64,000 bases of DNA. Origin: Blastopirellula sediminis. GTDB lineage: Bacteria; Planctomycetota; Planctomycetia; Pirellulales; Pirellulaceae. Each line of letters opens with the position of its first letter. Position 1 is the first letter of the stretch. Positions 22,486 to 30,306 of this stretch are shown in pieces. The stretch covers positions 1,178,001 through 1,242,000 of the forward strand of contig NZ_JAJKFT010000010.1 of the NCBI RefSeq assembly GCF_020966755.1, in the 5' to 3' direction. The notes under the pieces are model-generated. The model did no database searches, was not told the DNA's origin, and saw only the letters and a list, made by a program, of their open reading frames with translations. The translations under genes were made by a program, and so were the position numbers.

Positions 22486-22985
22486 AAGAACCGCCGGAAA
22501 CTCGGGCGCCGATCGAATTGGTCTATGCGGCGATCGTCGTACTGCTGATGATGACGGCCCTGTTCGGCTTGTTGCTTGGCCTCGTAATCGGTAAGCCGGG
22601 GGTCTGGAACGAAGTAACCTACTTCCTGGCCTTCGCCATGTTGATTCCACTGGGGATCATCACGGTCCTGTACCAGAGCGTTTTTCGCCGGGCTCGCTTG
22701 CCGATGTCGAGCGGTTCGATCTGGCTTATGCCGGTCGTCTACGGGCTGATAATGTTGTTGTTGTGCCTGGGCCTTCCGTTTTCGATCCCAGTCATGATCG
22801 CCGTCAGCCTTCTCTTCTGGCTGGTCTATTTGTTGGTCAAAAAGGATCTGGAGTGGCAGCGCTACCTGGTGGAGCATGACGTGCCGCCCCGCAGCGGATT
22901 CACCCTGCGCGAGCTGATGATGGGGTTTGTGGGGCTGTCGATCGCCCTGGCCATCGCTCGGATGGTGGTCGCGGGAATGTCGTAA
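22461..22985 (+). CDS. Four-helix membrane protein, second of the pair
   Basis: 174 residues from ATG 22461, overlapping the upstream gene by 25 bp (ATG 22473 is an alternative with 13 bp overlap). Either implies translational coupling. It has four or five transmembrane segments, and the cytosolic loop FRRARLPMSSGS sits between helices 2 and 3. The final helix follows EHDVPPRSGFTLRELMMGFV, which resembles the F-x-L-R-x-L-L opening of the small membrane proteins near 43-52 kb. Function unknown. Confidence 0.65.
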   Translation: MDLDMGLVEEPPETRAPIELVYAAIVVLLMMTALFGLLLGLVIGKPGVWNEVTYFLAFAMLIPLGIITVLYQSVFRRARLPMSSGSIWLMPVVYGLIMLLLCLGLPFSIPVMIAVSLLFWLVYLLVKKDLEWQRYLVEHDVPPRSGFTLRELMMGFVGLSIALAIARMVVAGMS

Positions 22986-23131
22986 AGCCTTCTCTGCTGG
23001 CGCCTTATTCTGAGATCCGCCGCTGTAAATCTGACAACAAATCCTTCTCCAGCACTGTCCGCTTTCTCGGATAACCGGCAATCTCCTCCTAGGTTGCCGT
23101 GAAAACCGGCTTTTTCCCGGTTCTCCGGCTC

Positions 23132-23147
23132 TGGCCCGGCAATTGCC
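23132..23147 (+). promoter_or_regulatory. Candidate sigma54 (-24/-12) promoter
   Basis: TGGCCCGGCAATTGCC has GG and GC exactly 10 bp apart and matches the TGGCAC-N5-TTGC consensus except at two positions. It stands ~95 bp upstream of the membrane protein at 23242. The rest of the 256-bp gap holds no gene. Confidence 0.35.
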
Positions 23148-23241
23148 TTAACCGGGAGAGCGAACAACCACGCGTGGAAACGACTTTCACCGCGCATCGC
23201 GGCAAGACGCCTTAGAACCTGGATAGGAATCGGAGGCGATC

Positions 23242-23769
23242 TTGTTGGTAAAACACCTGGCCGTTGTCGTAGGCCTGACTGCATTAGGGTTCGTCGTCCC
23301 AATCGCCGGAGACTTGCGTCAGTCGCCGTGGGGCGACGCGACCGCCGTTTACCAGGTTTCTCCGGCCGAAGGCCTGCAGGTCGCATTTGCCGAAACGCAA
23401 TCGCTGGTTCTGGGATCACGGGAGTTCGCGCTAGAGCTACGCGGAGAAACGATCGATCACTGGGACGACGTCGCCGCCCGACGTGTCGAATATCTCCATC
23501 ACTCCGAACATGGCACGCTGGGCCTGGCGATTCGCTGGAGCCTGTTGATGACGGCCGCTTACTTGGGGCTGCAAGTGCTGACGCTGACGTTTGGTCTGTT
23601 GTCGCGTACCAGCTATCTGGCCAACCTGGCGATCGTCGGCGGCGTGGCGATGTTTTTGACCGGCGCGATGCCGGCCGCAGGTCTGCTGGCCATTGCGATC
23701 GGGATGATCTTGAAGATGGGGCAGATCCTCGACTACTTCACGACGGTCAAACCGGCGGCGGAGTATTAG
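23242..23769 (+). CDS. Hypothetical membrane protein (TTG start)
   Basis: 175 residues. TTG start (two consecutive TTG codons) with GGAGG about 6 nt upstream. An N-terminal hydrophobic segment (residues 5-24) may be a signal anchor. A ~75-residue soluble section follows (SPWGDATAVYQVSPAEGLQV...), then three C-terminal helices (~95-170). No family was recognised. A sigma54-like site lies upstream. The 3' end is 6 bp from the convergent beta-propeller gene. Confidence 0.6.
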   Translation: MLVKHLAVVVGLTALGFVVPIAGDLRQSPWGDATAVYQVSPAEGLQVAFAETQSLVLGSREFALELRGETIDHWDDVAARRVEYLHHSEHGTLGLAIRWSLLMTAAYLGLQVLTLTFGLLSRTSYLANLAIVGGVAMFLTGAMPAAGLLAIAIGMILKMGQILDYFTTVKPAAEY

Positions 23770-23775
23770 TCGCGT

Positions 23776-24597
23776 TTAGACGACGTCGCGCAGCCCCGTC
23801 TTTTCATCAGGAACGGCCGGGACCACAAATCCTTCGTGCCCCGCTTTGTCGCGCGTGTTCCGTCCGATCAGGAACTTTCCAGGCGCGATGCCGACAACGC
23901 CGAGCGAGCAATCGTACGGCCAACGGCCGAGCATTTTGAAATCGACGTCGGTCTTGATCAGTTCGGCCGGTTTGCCGTAGCAGCCGAACCACCAATAGCC
24001 GTCATGGAAGTTGGCCGATTGGATTCCCATCAGCGAGTACTTGCTGTCGATCACGTGCCGCTTGACGAAGTGGAGATCGGCGTCGTACTCGTAGACGTAG
24101 TTCTCTTCGATCCCCGGCGGTAGTCCCCCGATCACGTAGAAGTGGCCGTCGCGCACCGACATTCCGCCGGCGCCGTGGACCACTTCCTGCGTTTCGACCC
24201 GATCGAGCTCTTTGAGGGTTTCAGCGTCGTAGACGTAGACCCACGAGTCGGCTTTGCCGGCAGGCTGATTGAATTGCCCTAGGTTCACCGCGACGTAGAT
24301 CTTGCCGTCCGCATAGCAGAGGTCGCCGTGGTGGCTGACGACCGGGATTTGCTTGACGATCTTGCCGGTCGAGTCGGTCTTCACCAACTGGTCGGTGAAG
24401 GGCCAATAGAGGTAGCCTGCGTCGTCGATGCAGATCCCTTGCAAGTGGCCGGGATAACGACCTGCGCAGACGATCTTTTCAAACGGCGGCGTGACGCGGC
24501 TTTCGGCAAACGCCGAGTTGCCGGCATAGGCGGCGCCGGCCAGGATCGCGGAGGTTTGCAAGAAACGACGGCGGGAAACCGAGGAAGGGGAGGACAT
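23776..24597 (-). CDS. Tat-exported beta-propeller-like protein
   Basis: 273 residues. The twin-arginine leader is SRRRFLQTSAILAGAAYA. The body has repeated strand blocks typical of YVTN/NHL or six-bladed propellers (GICIDDAGYLYWPFTDQLVK, LCYADGKIYVAVNLG, MSVRDGHFYVIGGL). It probably binds or senses an extracytoplasmic ligand; no catalytic residue can be assigned. It is last in a same-strand cluster with a SUMF1-like protein, a small lipoprotein and a DUF1559 protein (gaps 53, 65 and 31 bp). Confidence 0.75.
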   Translation of the reverse strand: MSSPSSVSRRRFLQTSAILAGAAYAGNSAFAESRVTPPFEKIVCAGRYPGHLQGICIDDAGYLYWPFTDQLVKTDSTGKIVKQIPVVSHHGDLCYADGKIYVAVNLGQFNQPAGKADSWVYVYDAETLKELDRVETQEVVHGAGGMSVRDGHFYVIGGLPPGIEENYVYEYDADLHFVKRHVIDSKYSLMGIQSANFHDGYWWFGCYGKPAELIKTDVDFKMLGRWPYDCSLGVVGIAPGKFLIGRNTRDKAGHEGFVVPAVPDEKTGLRDVV

Positions 24598-24650
24598 GAG
24601 ATTTCTATCCAGGCGGGAGGAAAAGGAGGGGAAGGGGAGAGGCGATTCTT

Positions 24651-25352
24651 TTACTTCGTCACGTTCGTCAGGACGCAGCGAAAGCCGATGGCGTCGTCCT
24701 TGGTGGCGACCGGAATTTGCTGTTTGGAACTAGAGAGGCACTCGTCGGCGGTTGATTTCCAGCTTCCACCACGGACGTGAGCTTGTTCTTTCTCTTTGTC
24801 GTCGCGCGACGTCCATTCGGCGATGTAGCCATGCATGTCGTACAGGCCCCACTGGTTCGGCTGTTTGACGCCGACCGGCGGATCATTCCCTGCGGCGTTG
24901 CCGGTATACCAGGCGTAGTCGGTTAGGGCTTTCGGGTCGTCGCCAAAGTGGTACTTGGTCGACGTACCGGCGCGGCAGCAATACTCCCACTCGACGTCGG
25001 TCGGCAGACGAACTTCTTGATCGGCGGCGATCAGTTTCGCGTCACGGAGCAGAGCGGTGACCTTTTGGCAAAACGCTGCGGCGTCGGCCAACGAGGTCAT
25101 TTCGACCGAGTTGCGCGGCCCTTTCCAGCGCGAGGGATTGGCGCCCATCACCGCTTCGTACAACTCTTGCGTCGTTTCGTATTTGCAAATCGCAAAGGGA
25201 CGAGCGGAGTCGTTGGCGGGAGCGATGGGGACGAATTCTCCGCGGAATTGCGTCAGCAGCTTCAGGGAAGCGTCATCGGTCGGCGCAGCGACCAGGGCGA
25301 GCAGCAAGCAAAGCGAGGCGGGCATGGCGAACTCGGCGGGAAAACGGAACAA
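24651..25352 (-). CDS. SUMF1/FGE-like domain protein, secreted, lacking the catalytic Cys pair
   Basis: 233 residues with a signal peptide (MPASLCLLLALVAAPT near residues 10-25). The formylglycine-generating-enzyme fold is evident: ATQELYEAVMGANPSRWKG, VRLPTDVEWEYCCRAGTSTKY, NQWGLYDMHGYIAEWTS and HVRGGSWKSTADECLSS. In true FGE the RGGSF segment is followed by two cysteines that bind copper. Here the first is absent (Ser-Thr) and only one Cys remains, so sulfatase activation is unlikely. More probably a structural or ligand-binding relative, although a sulfatase gene is present at 60.8 kb. Confidence 0.82.
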   Translation of the reverse strand: MFRFPAEFAMPASLCLLLALVAAPTDDASLKLLTQFRGEFVPIAPANDSARPFAICKYETTQELYEAVMGANPSRWKGPRNSVEMTSLADAAAFCQKVTALLRDAKLIAADQEVRLPTDVEWEYCCRAGTSTKYHFGDDPKALTDYAWYTGNAAGNDPPVGVKQPNQWGLYDMHGYIAEWTSRDDKEKEQAHVRGGSWKSTADECLSSSKQQIPVATKDDAIGFRCVLTNVTK

Positions 25353-25417
25353 ACGACCAGAACTGGTTTTAACCCAACTCTGGCCGTTTGCAAAACTCGC
25401 CCTGCCCCAGGCGATCG

Positions 25418-25618
25418 CTATTTTTTCTTGCGGGCTTCTTTCTCGGCCTTCTGCATTTCGAGCATGTGGGCCATTTCCGATTCTTGGACCGCCTCGTCAT
25501 GAGCGCGCATCGCTTCTTCTTCCGAGGGCGTCGGCGCGTGATTGACATGTCCGCCGCAACCGATCGCGCCGATCAGGGCGATCGATAACAACGACAACAG
25601 AGCGAAGTGCTTCGACAT
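25418..25618 (-). CDS. Small lipoprotein
   Basis: 66 residues. A signal peptide ends in a lipobox-like IGAIGC, predicting a lipid-modified Cys21. The mature part is short and charged, with HVNHAPTPSEEE followed by a helical stretch rich in Glu, Met and Lys (AHMLEMQKAEKEARKKK), possibly a coiled coil. It sits 31 bp downstream of a DUF1559 gene, as lipoproteins do at the two other DUF1559 loci of this window, though it is unrelated in sequence to those. Confidence 0.7.
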   Translation of the reverse strand: MSKHFALLSLLSIALIGAIGCGGHVNHAPTPSEEEAMRAHDEAVQESEMAHMLEMQKAEKEARKKK

Positions 25619-25649
25619 CGATAGGACTCCTAGTTCGTAGGGCAGGGCG

Positions 25650-26549
25650 TTAGTTGAACGCTTCGGTGGGAAGGACCTGACCGTCGCGGACCAGGCAGAA
25701 GTTCAAGAAGACGGTCGCGTCGATCGTGTAGGGAATCATCACGACCGAGCCGTCGGCGCGAACGCCTTGCACGCCGGAGGGATGCGAGCTGCCGAACTTG
25801 TTCGACCAATAGGCCGGTTGCGAGCTATTGGGGTGCAGGCGATCGGGTTGCGGCAATTCGTTGCCGAAGCGGACGATGTCTTGATCCCAACCGGCGTTGT
25901 TCCAGCGTTCGTTGTCGCCGCCGGCCGTTCCCCAGGTGGTATCGTGCACTTGCTTCTCGGCGACCATCAACGTGTTGGAAGTTCCGTCGCGGAAGTCGCG
26001 CAAACCGCGGAAGTTGTTCGGCTTGGTTCCGGCGGCCAGCGGCAAGGCCGGCGAAGCGGAATATTGGCGAACCAACGCGCCGTCTTTGCCATAGTTGCCA
26101 AGCGTGTCGCCGCCGTTTCCGGCGTAGTCGGCGTGCATGTAGCCGTTGTACAGCTGCGGAGCGCGGCGAGTCGGGCAGAAGTAGGGCTCAATCACGGAAA
26201 CGGCGACTTGCGTGTCGCTGCTCAGGTCATAGACGTTTTGCTGCTCGATGTAGGGAGTGATGTGGAACAGCCAGCTCCAGGTGTCGCGAATCGTACCGCT
26301 GCAGCAAGTGTTGTTGGGACCGTCCGAACCGCCGTGCGGCAAGTAGCCGAGCGTGTCGTGGTGGTTGTGGAACGCCAATCCGATTTGCTTCAGATTGTTG
26401 CTGCATTGCATCCGGCGAGCCGCTTCGCGAGCCTGCTGGACGGCGGGTAACAACAACGCGATCAACACCCCGATGATCGCAATCACGACGAGCAGTTCCA
26501 CGAGCGTGAAACCGCGTCGTTCCGTACGATTGACGCTTGAATGAATCAT
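25650..26549 (-). CDS. DUF1559 family prepilin-type protein
   Basis: 299 residues from ATG 26549; the frame stays open further upstream but without a plausible start. The N-terminus has the type IV prepilin/pseudopilin signature [19 protein letters not shown] (G|F cleavage and N-methylation) and then [19 protein letters not shown], the hallmark of the planctomycete DUF1559 family. The C-terminus has the H-x9-DG motif ([13 protein letters not shown]). These are exported pseudopilin-like proteins of unknown role, present in tens to hundreds of copies per planctomycete genome. It heads a four-gene same-strand cluster. Confidence 0.93.
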   Translation of the reverse strand: MIHSSVNRTERRGFTLVELLVVIAIIGVLIALLLPAVQQAREAARRMQCSNNLKQIGLAFHNHHDTLGYLPHGGSDGPNNTCCSGTIRDTWSWLFHITPYIEQQNVYDLSSDTQVAVSVIEPYFCPTRRAPQLYNGYMHADYAGNGGDTLGNYGKDGALVRQYSASPALPLAAGTKPNNFRGLRDFRDGTSNTLMVAEKQVHDTTWGTAGGDNERWNNAGWDQDIVRFGNELPQPDRLHPNSSQPAYWSNKFGSSHPSGVQGVRADGSVVMIPYTIDATVFLNFCLVRDGQVLPTEAFN

Positions 26550-27151
26550 GACCTCTCCACAGACGATGACGAATGACGCGCGCTTCGACGGCCTCGGGCG
26601 TCGCCCGATGAGTTCACGTCGTCGCTTGATTGGGTAGTCTGTCGAGGTTGACTGTGAGTGCACAATTGGTGCTTGCCGCGAAACAAGGAATTTCACGAAG
26701 TCTTCCACCGTTGTTAATATCACGCGGAATCGACGACGAAATTTGTCAAGCAAAAAAGGTGACCCCCGCTCAACTGTAAAAGGTGCGAATCCAACTCTCC
26801 TTTTCGCGCACAAAACCGCCGCGTTTGGGGTGATCAGCGATCAACGGCGCCGCTAGAGCGTCGTCGGGGAAGATTGCCGCCGCACGCCAGGTCGTCTGCG
26901 GGAGTGGGAAAACCGTCGAAATCGATCAAGTGAATTTGATGGCCGGCGGTAACATCCACTTTGTGGAGCGTCGTTCAAACAAAGAACAGATGAATTTCGA
27001 TTTCTTTCGGCTGCCGGCAAAACTTGAAAAAAGAGGGGCAAAGCGCCCAGTTTGAAGCGGCAGGTCCGCTATCGAGAAACGTCGCTGGCGGCCAAAATGA
27101 ACGATCGCCCCGGTTCTTTAAATGACTTACTTGCGCTTCAGGAGAGAGTCG
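26550..27151. other. 600-bp intergenic region between divergent genes
   Basis: It separates the DUF1559 gene (minus) from ald (plus). It is more AT-rich than its surroundings. I see no tRNA, conserved RNA or convincing ORF. A small hairpin TCCACTTTGTGGA lies near 26956, and AGGAGAG before GTG 27152 is the ald ribosome-binding site. Both promoters are presumably here but no pair of hexamers stood out. Confidence 0.4.
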
Positions 27152-28264
27152 GTGATAGTTGGAATTCCCCGCGAAGTTAAACGAGATGAATATCGCGTCG
27201 CCATTTTGCCGGTCGGCGTCGAAGAGCTGACTCGCGCCGGACATCGCGTGCTGGTGCAAGCCGGCGCCGGCGACGGTTCGGGAATTCCGGACGAAGACTA
27301 CGTCGCCAGCGGCGCCGTGATGGTCGACGACGCCGAGACGATCTTCGGCGAAGCCGACATGATCATGAAGGTCAAAGAGCCGCAGCCGGAAGAGTTCCCG
27401 CTGATCCGCGCCGGGCAGACGATCTTCACTTACTTCCACTTCGCCGCCAGCTTAGAGCTGACCGAAGCGATGCTCAAAAGCGGCGCGATCTGCGTCGCCT
27501 ATGAAACGCTCCGCGATAGCGCCGGCCGCTTGCCGCTGCTCACGCCGATGAGCGAAGTCGCCGGTCGTATGAGCGTGCAGGAAGGCGCCAAGTATCTGGA
27601 GCGGCCGCAGATGGGACGCGGCATTTTGCTCGGCGGCGTTCCCGGCGTGAAACCGGCTCACATCACGATCCTCGGCGGCGGCATCGTCGGCGCCAACGCC
27701 GCCAAGATCGCGGCGGGCTTCCAGGCGGACGTCAACATCCTCGACATCAATATGGAGCGGCTCCGTTACCTGGACGACGTGATGCCGGCCAACGTCAACT
27801 GTCTCTATAGCGATCGCCACACAATTCGCGAGCAGCTCCGTTTGGCCGACCTGGTGATCGGCGCCGTGCTGATTCCCGGAGCCAAAGCGCCGAATCTGGT
27901 GACCCGGGAAGATCTCAAGATCATGAAGCACGGCAGCGTGATCATCGACGTGGCGGTCGACCAAGGGGGCTGCGTCGAGACCTCGAAGCCGACCACCCAC
28001 AGCGACCCCACCTACATCATTGACGACGTCGTCCATTACTGCGTAGCGAACATGCCAGGGGCGGTGGGCCGAACTAGCACCTTCGCACTGTGTAATGTCA
28101 CGTTGCGGTGGGCCCTGGAGATCGCCAATTTGGGCGCCGAAAAGGCCGCTTCGCTTTCGGCCCCGCTCGGCACGGCGATGAACATCTGTCGGGGGGAAGT
28201 GACGCATGAGCCGGTTGCGAAAACGTTCGGCATGTCTTACAGTCCAAAGTTTGACCATAACTAA
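27152..28264 (+). CDS. ald: Alanine dehydrogenase
   Basis: 370 residues from GTG 27152, chosen because AGGAGAG precedes it and the product begins with the family's IVGIPREVKRDEYRVA; ATG 27122 would add ten unrelated residues. It interconverts alanine and pyruvate plus ammonia with NAD. Substrate residues lie in REVKRDEYRVA, MKVKEPQPEEF and FTYFHFAAS. The NAD Rossmann motif is ILGGGIVGANAAK and the C-terminal domain includes HSDPTYIIDDVVHYCVANMP. Likely first gene of ald-purE-mtnA (24-bp gap to purE). Confidence 0.95.
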   Translation: MIVGIPREVKRDEYRVAILPVGVEELTRAGHRVLVQAGAGDGSGIPDEDYVASGAVMVDDAETIFGEADMIMKVKEPQPEEFPLIRAGQTIFTYFHFAASLELTEAMLKSGAICVAYETLRDSAGRLPLLTPMSEVAGRMSVQEGAKYLERPQMGRGILLGGVPGVKPAHITILGGGIVGANAAKIAAGFQADVNILDINMERLRYLDDVMPANVNCLYSDRHTIREQLRLADLVIGAVLIPGAKAPNLVTREDLKIMKHGSVIIDVAVDQGGCVETSKPTTHSDPTYIIDDVVHYCVANMPGAVGRTSTFALCNVTLRWALEIANLGAEKAASLSAPLGTAMNICRGEVTHEPVAKTFGMSYSPKFDHN

Positions 28265-28288
28265 CACTCCCCGATAAGAAAGAATGCG

Positions 28289-28804
28289 ATGAGCGAGAAA
28301 CCAGCCGTGAAGGTGGGCATCCTCATGGGAAGCGATAGCGACTGGCCGAAAATCAACGGCGTCGCCAAGGCGCTCGAAGAATTTGGCGTTGGATACGAAG
28401 CTCACGTGATGAGCGCTCATCGCACCCCGCACATCGTCGGCGAATTCGCCACGACGGCGGTTGAACGCGGTTTGAAGGTGATCATCGCCGCTGCCGGCGG
28501 CGCCGCTCACCTGGCCGGCGTCGTCGCCGCCCATACCACGTTGCCGGTCATCGGCTTGCCGGTTCCGACGCCGGAACTGGGCGGACTCGACTCGCTCCTC
28601 TCGACCGTGCAGATGCCGGGTGACGTTCCGGTCGCCAGCATGGCGGTCGGCATGGGCGGTCCGCGTAACGCCGGTCTGTTCGCCGTGCAAATCTTGTCGC
28701 TGTCCGATCCGGAACTGGCGGCCAAGTTTGCCGAGTTCAAGACCAAGCTGGTCGACAAGATCACCGCGAAGGACGCGAAGTTCCAAGAGTCGCTCGCGAA
28801 GTAA
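28289..28804 (+). CDS. purE: N5-carboxyaminoimidazole ribonucleotide mutase
   Basis: 171 residues. Class I PurE converts N5-CAIR to CAIR in purine synthesis, normally after PurK. Diagnostic motifs are LMGSDSDWPKING, HVMSAHRTPHIV (catalytic His) and AAAGGAAHLAGVVAAHT. Length and motifs fit the bacterial mutase. No purK is adjacent; instead it lies between ald and mtnA with gaps of 24 and 11 bp, so it is probably co-transcribed with them. Confidence 0.95.
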   Translation: MSEKPAVKVGILMGSDSDWPKINGVAKALEEFGVGYEAHVMSAHRTPHIVGEFATTAVERGLKVIIAAAGGAAHLAGVVAAHTTLPVIGLPVPTPELGGLDSLLSTVQMPGDVPVASMAVGMGGPRNAGLFAVQILSLSDPELAAKFAEFKTKLVDKITAKDAKFQESLAK

Positions 28805-28815
28805 CCCCCGAGAAA

Positions 28816-29895
28816 ATGATGCAGTCCGAACTCACGGCCGACGTAGAACCGATTCGCTTCGTCGGCCAGACCGACGGCACGCTAGAGCTGCTTGATCAAA
28901 CGCTGTTGCCGGTCGAACTGACCGTGATCAACTGCTCTGACGTCGAAACGGTCTGGGAAGCGATCAAAAAGCTCCGCGTTCGTGGAGCTCCGGCGATCGG
29001 CATTGCGGCCGCCTACGGCGTCGTGATCGGACTGCAGACGGTGGGGGATGAGGACGCCGCGGCGTTCTGGAAACGTCTGGACGAAGTAACCGACTACCTG
29101 GCCGGCAGTCGTCCGACGGCGGTCAACTTGTTCTGGGCGCTCGATCGAATGAAGCGGGTCGCGCACGAACTGCGTGACGCCGGGAAGTCGATCGCCGAAA
29201 TCCGAGTCGCCTTGCTCGAAGAAGCGAAGGCGATTCATGCCGAAGATCGCGAGACCTGTCGCGCGATCGGTCGTCATGGCGCCGCCGAATTGAAAGACGC
29301 CGCCAACTTTCTGACGCATTGCAACGCCGGCGGTTTGGCGACGGCCGAGTACGGCACGGCGCTCGCCGTCTTCTTTACGCTGCAAGACGACGGGAAAGAC
29401 CTGCACGTCTTTGTTGATGAGACGCGTCCGTTGCTGCAAGGCGCGCGGTTAACCGCGTGGGAACTGTCGCAGCGGAAGATTCGCGCCACGCTCATTTGCG
29501 ATTCGATGGCGGCTCAGGTGATGCGGGAAGGTCGCGTCGATGCGATCGTGACCGGCGCCGATCGGATTGCGGCCAACGGCGACTCGGCCAACAAGATCGG
29601 CACTTATTCGCTCGCCGTCTTGGCGAAGGCGCATGGCATTCCGTTCTACATCGCGGCGCCGATCAGCACCTTCGACATGGCGATCGATTCGGGAGACGAA
29701 ATCCCGATTGAAGAGCGGGCCTCGGAAGAGATCACGCATGGTTTCGGCAAGCAAACCGCGCCGGCCGGGATCAGCGTTTACAATCCGGCGTTCGATGTGA
29801 CTCCGGCCGAGTTGATCCAAGGGATCATTACGGAGCGAGGGGTGATCTCGCCGGTGACGAAAGAGATGGTCGCACAGATGTTTGCGGCCGAATAG
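28816..29895 (+). CDS. mtnA: Methylthioribose-1-phosphate isomerase
   Basis: 359 residues (ATG 28816 directly followed by ATG 28819). It isomerises 5-methylthioribose-1-phosphate to the ribulose form in methionine salvage. Motifs are LRVRGAPAIGIAAAYGVVIG, LTHCNAGGLATAEYGTAL with the catalytic Cys, and VTGADRIAANGDSANKIGT with the catalytic Asp. The family also includes eIF2B-like ribose-1,5-bisphosphate isomerases, but the RGAPAIG and HCNAGGLAT segments support MtnA. It is last in the ald-purE-mtnA run; other salvage genes are not in the window. Confidence 0.94.
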   Translation: MMQSELTADVEPIRFVGQTDGTLELLDQTLLPVELTVINCSDVETVWEAIKKLRVRGAPAIGIAAAYGVVIGLQTVGDEDAAAFWKRLDEVTDYLAGSRPTAVNLFWALDRMKRVAHELRDAGKSIAEIRVALLEEAKAIHAEDRETCRAIGRHGAAELKDAANFLTHCNAGGLATAEYGTALAVFFTLQDDGKDLHVFVDETRPLLQGARLTAWELSQRKIRATLICDSMAAQVMREGRVDAIVTGADRIAANGDSANKIGTYSLAVLAKAHGIPFYIAAPISTFDMAIDSGDEIPIEERASEEITHGFGKQTAPAGISVYNPAFDVTPAELIQGIITERGVISPVTKEMVAQMFAAE

Positions 29896-30125
29896 CGCTT
29901 ACCGATACGCTTTCTACGCGCTGCGACGCCGGGTGCGTCATCGCATCGCGCGGCGTCATCCACAGAATCCAAGTCGTTACAAACGCTACGACCTGGACCC
30001 AGCGACGCCAGTCTACGTCGGGCTCGATCACCGCAATCACCAGGGGAGGGGAGAGTTGGGGAGTTCCCTTCCAGGGTAATTGCCCGCGGTGATTTGCAAA
30101 GAGGGAAAAACCAGCCGGTTAGCCG

Positions 30126-30294
30126 CGATAGCTCCGCTATCGGGGCCGACGAAGTCGGCTGGAGGCATTAATCCCCGACGAATCGCAAACGGGCGATTGG
30201 CCCAAATCAAACGGCATGCTCACTTCCGCTTTCCATTGAATCGCGGCATGATGCTTCCCGCGGCTGCGCCGCCCCGATAGCGGAGCTATCGGGG
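30126..30294. repeat. Pair of GATAGC palindromes in a 411-bp gap
   Basis: A 23-bp perfect palindrome (CCCCGATAGC-GGA-GCTATCGGGG) occupies 30272-30294, and an imperfect copy with core CGATAGC-TCC-GCTATCG is at 30126-30145. The first is also framed by CAGCC (30111) and GGCTG (30156). Together they form a larger inverted structure between mtnA and the convergent carboxypeptidase gene. Nothing else is recognised in 29896-30306; no T-run follows the hairpins. Confidence 0.7.
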
Positions 30295-30306
30295 CTACCA
30301 GAGCTC

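Noticed and set aside
24651-25352. Active sulfatase-maturing FGE for the local sulfatase
   Set aside because: The conserved copper-binding Cys pair is missing and the genes are 36 kb apart.
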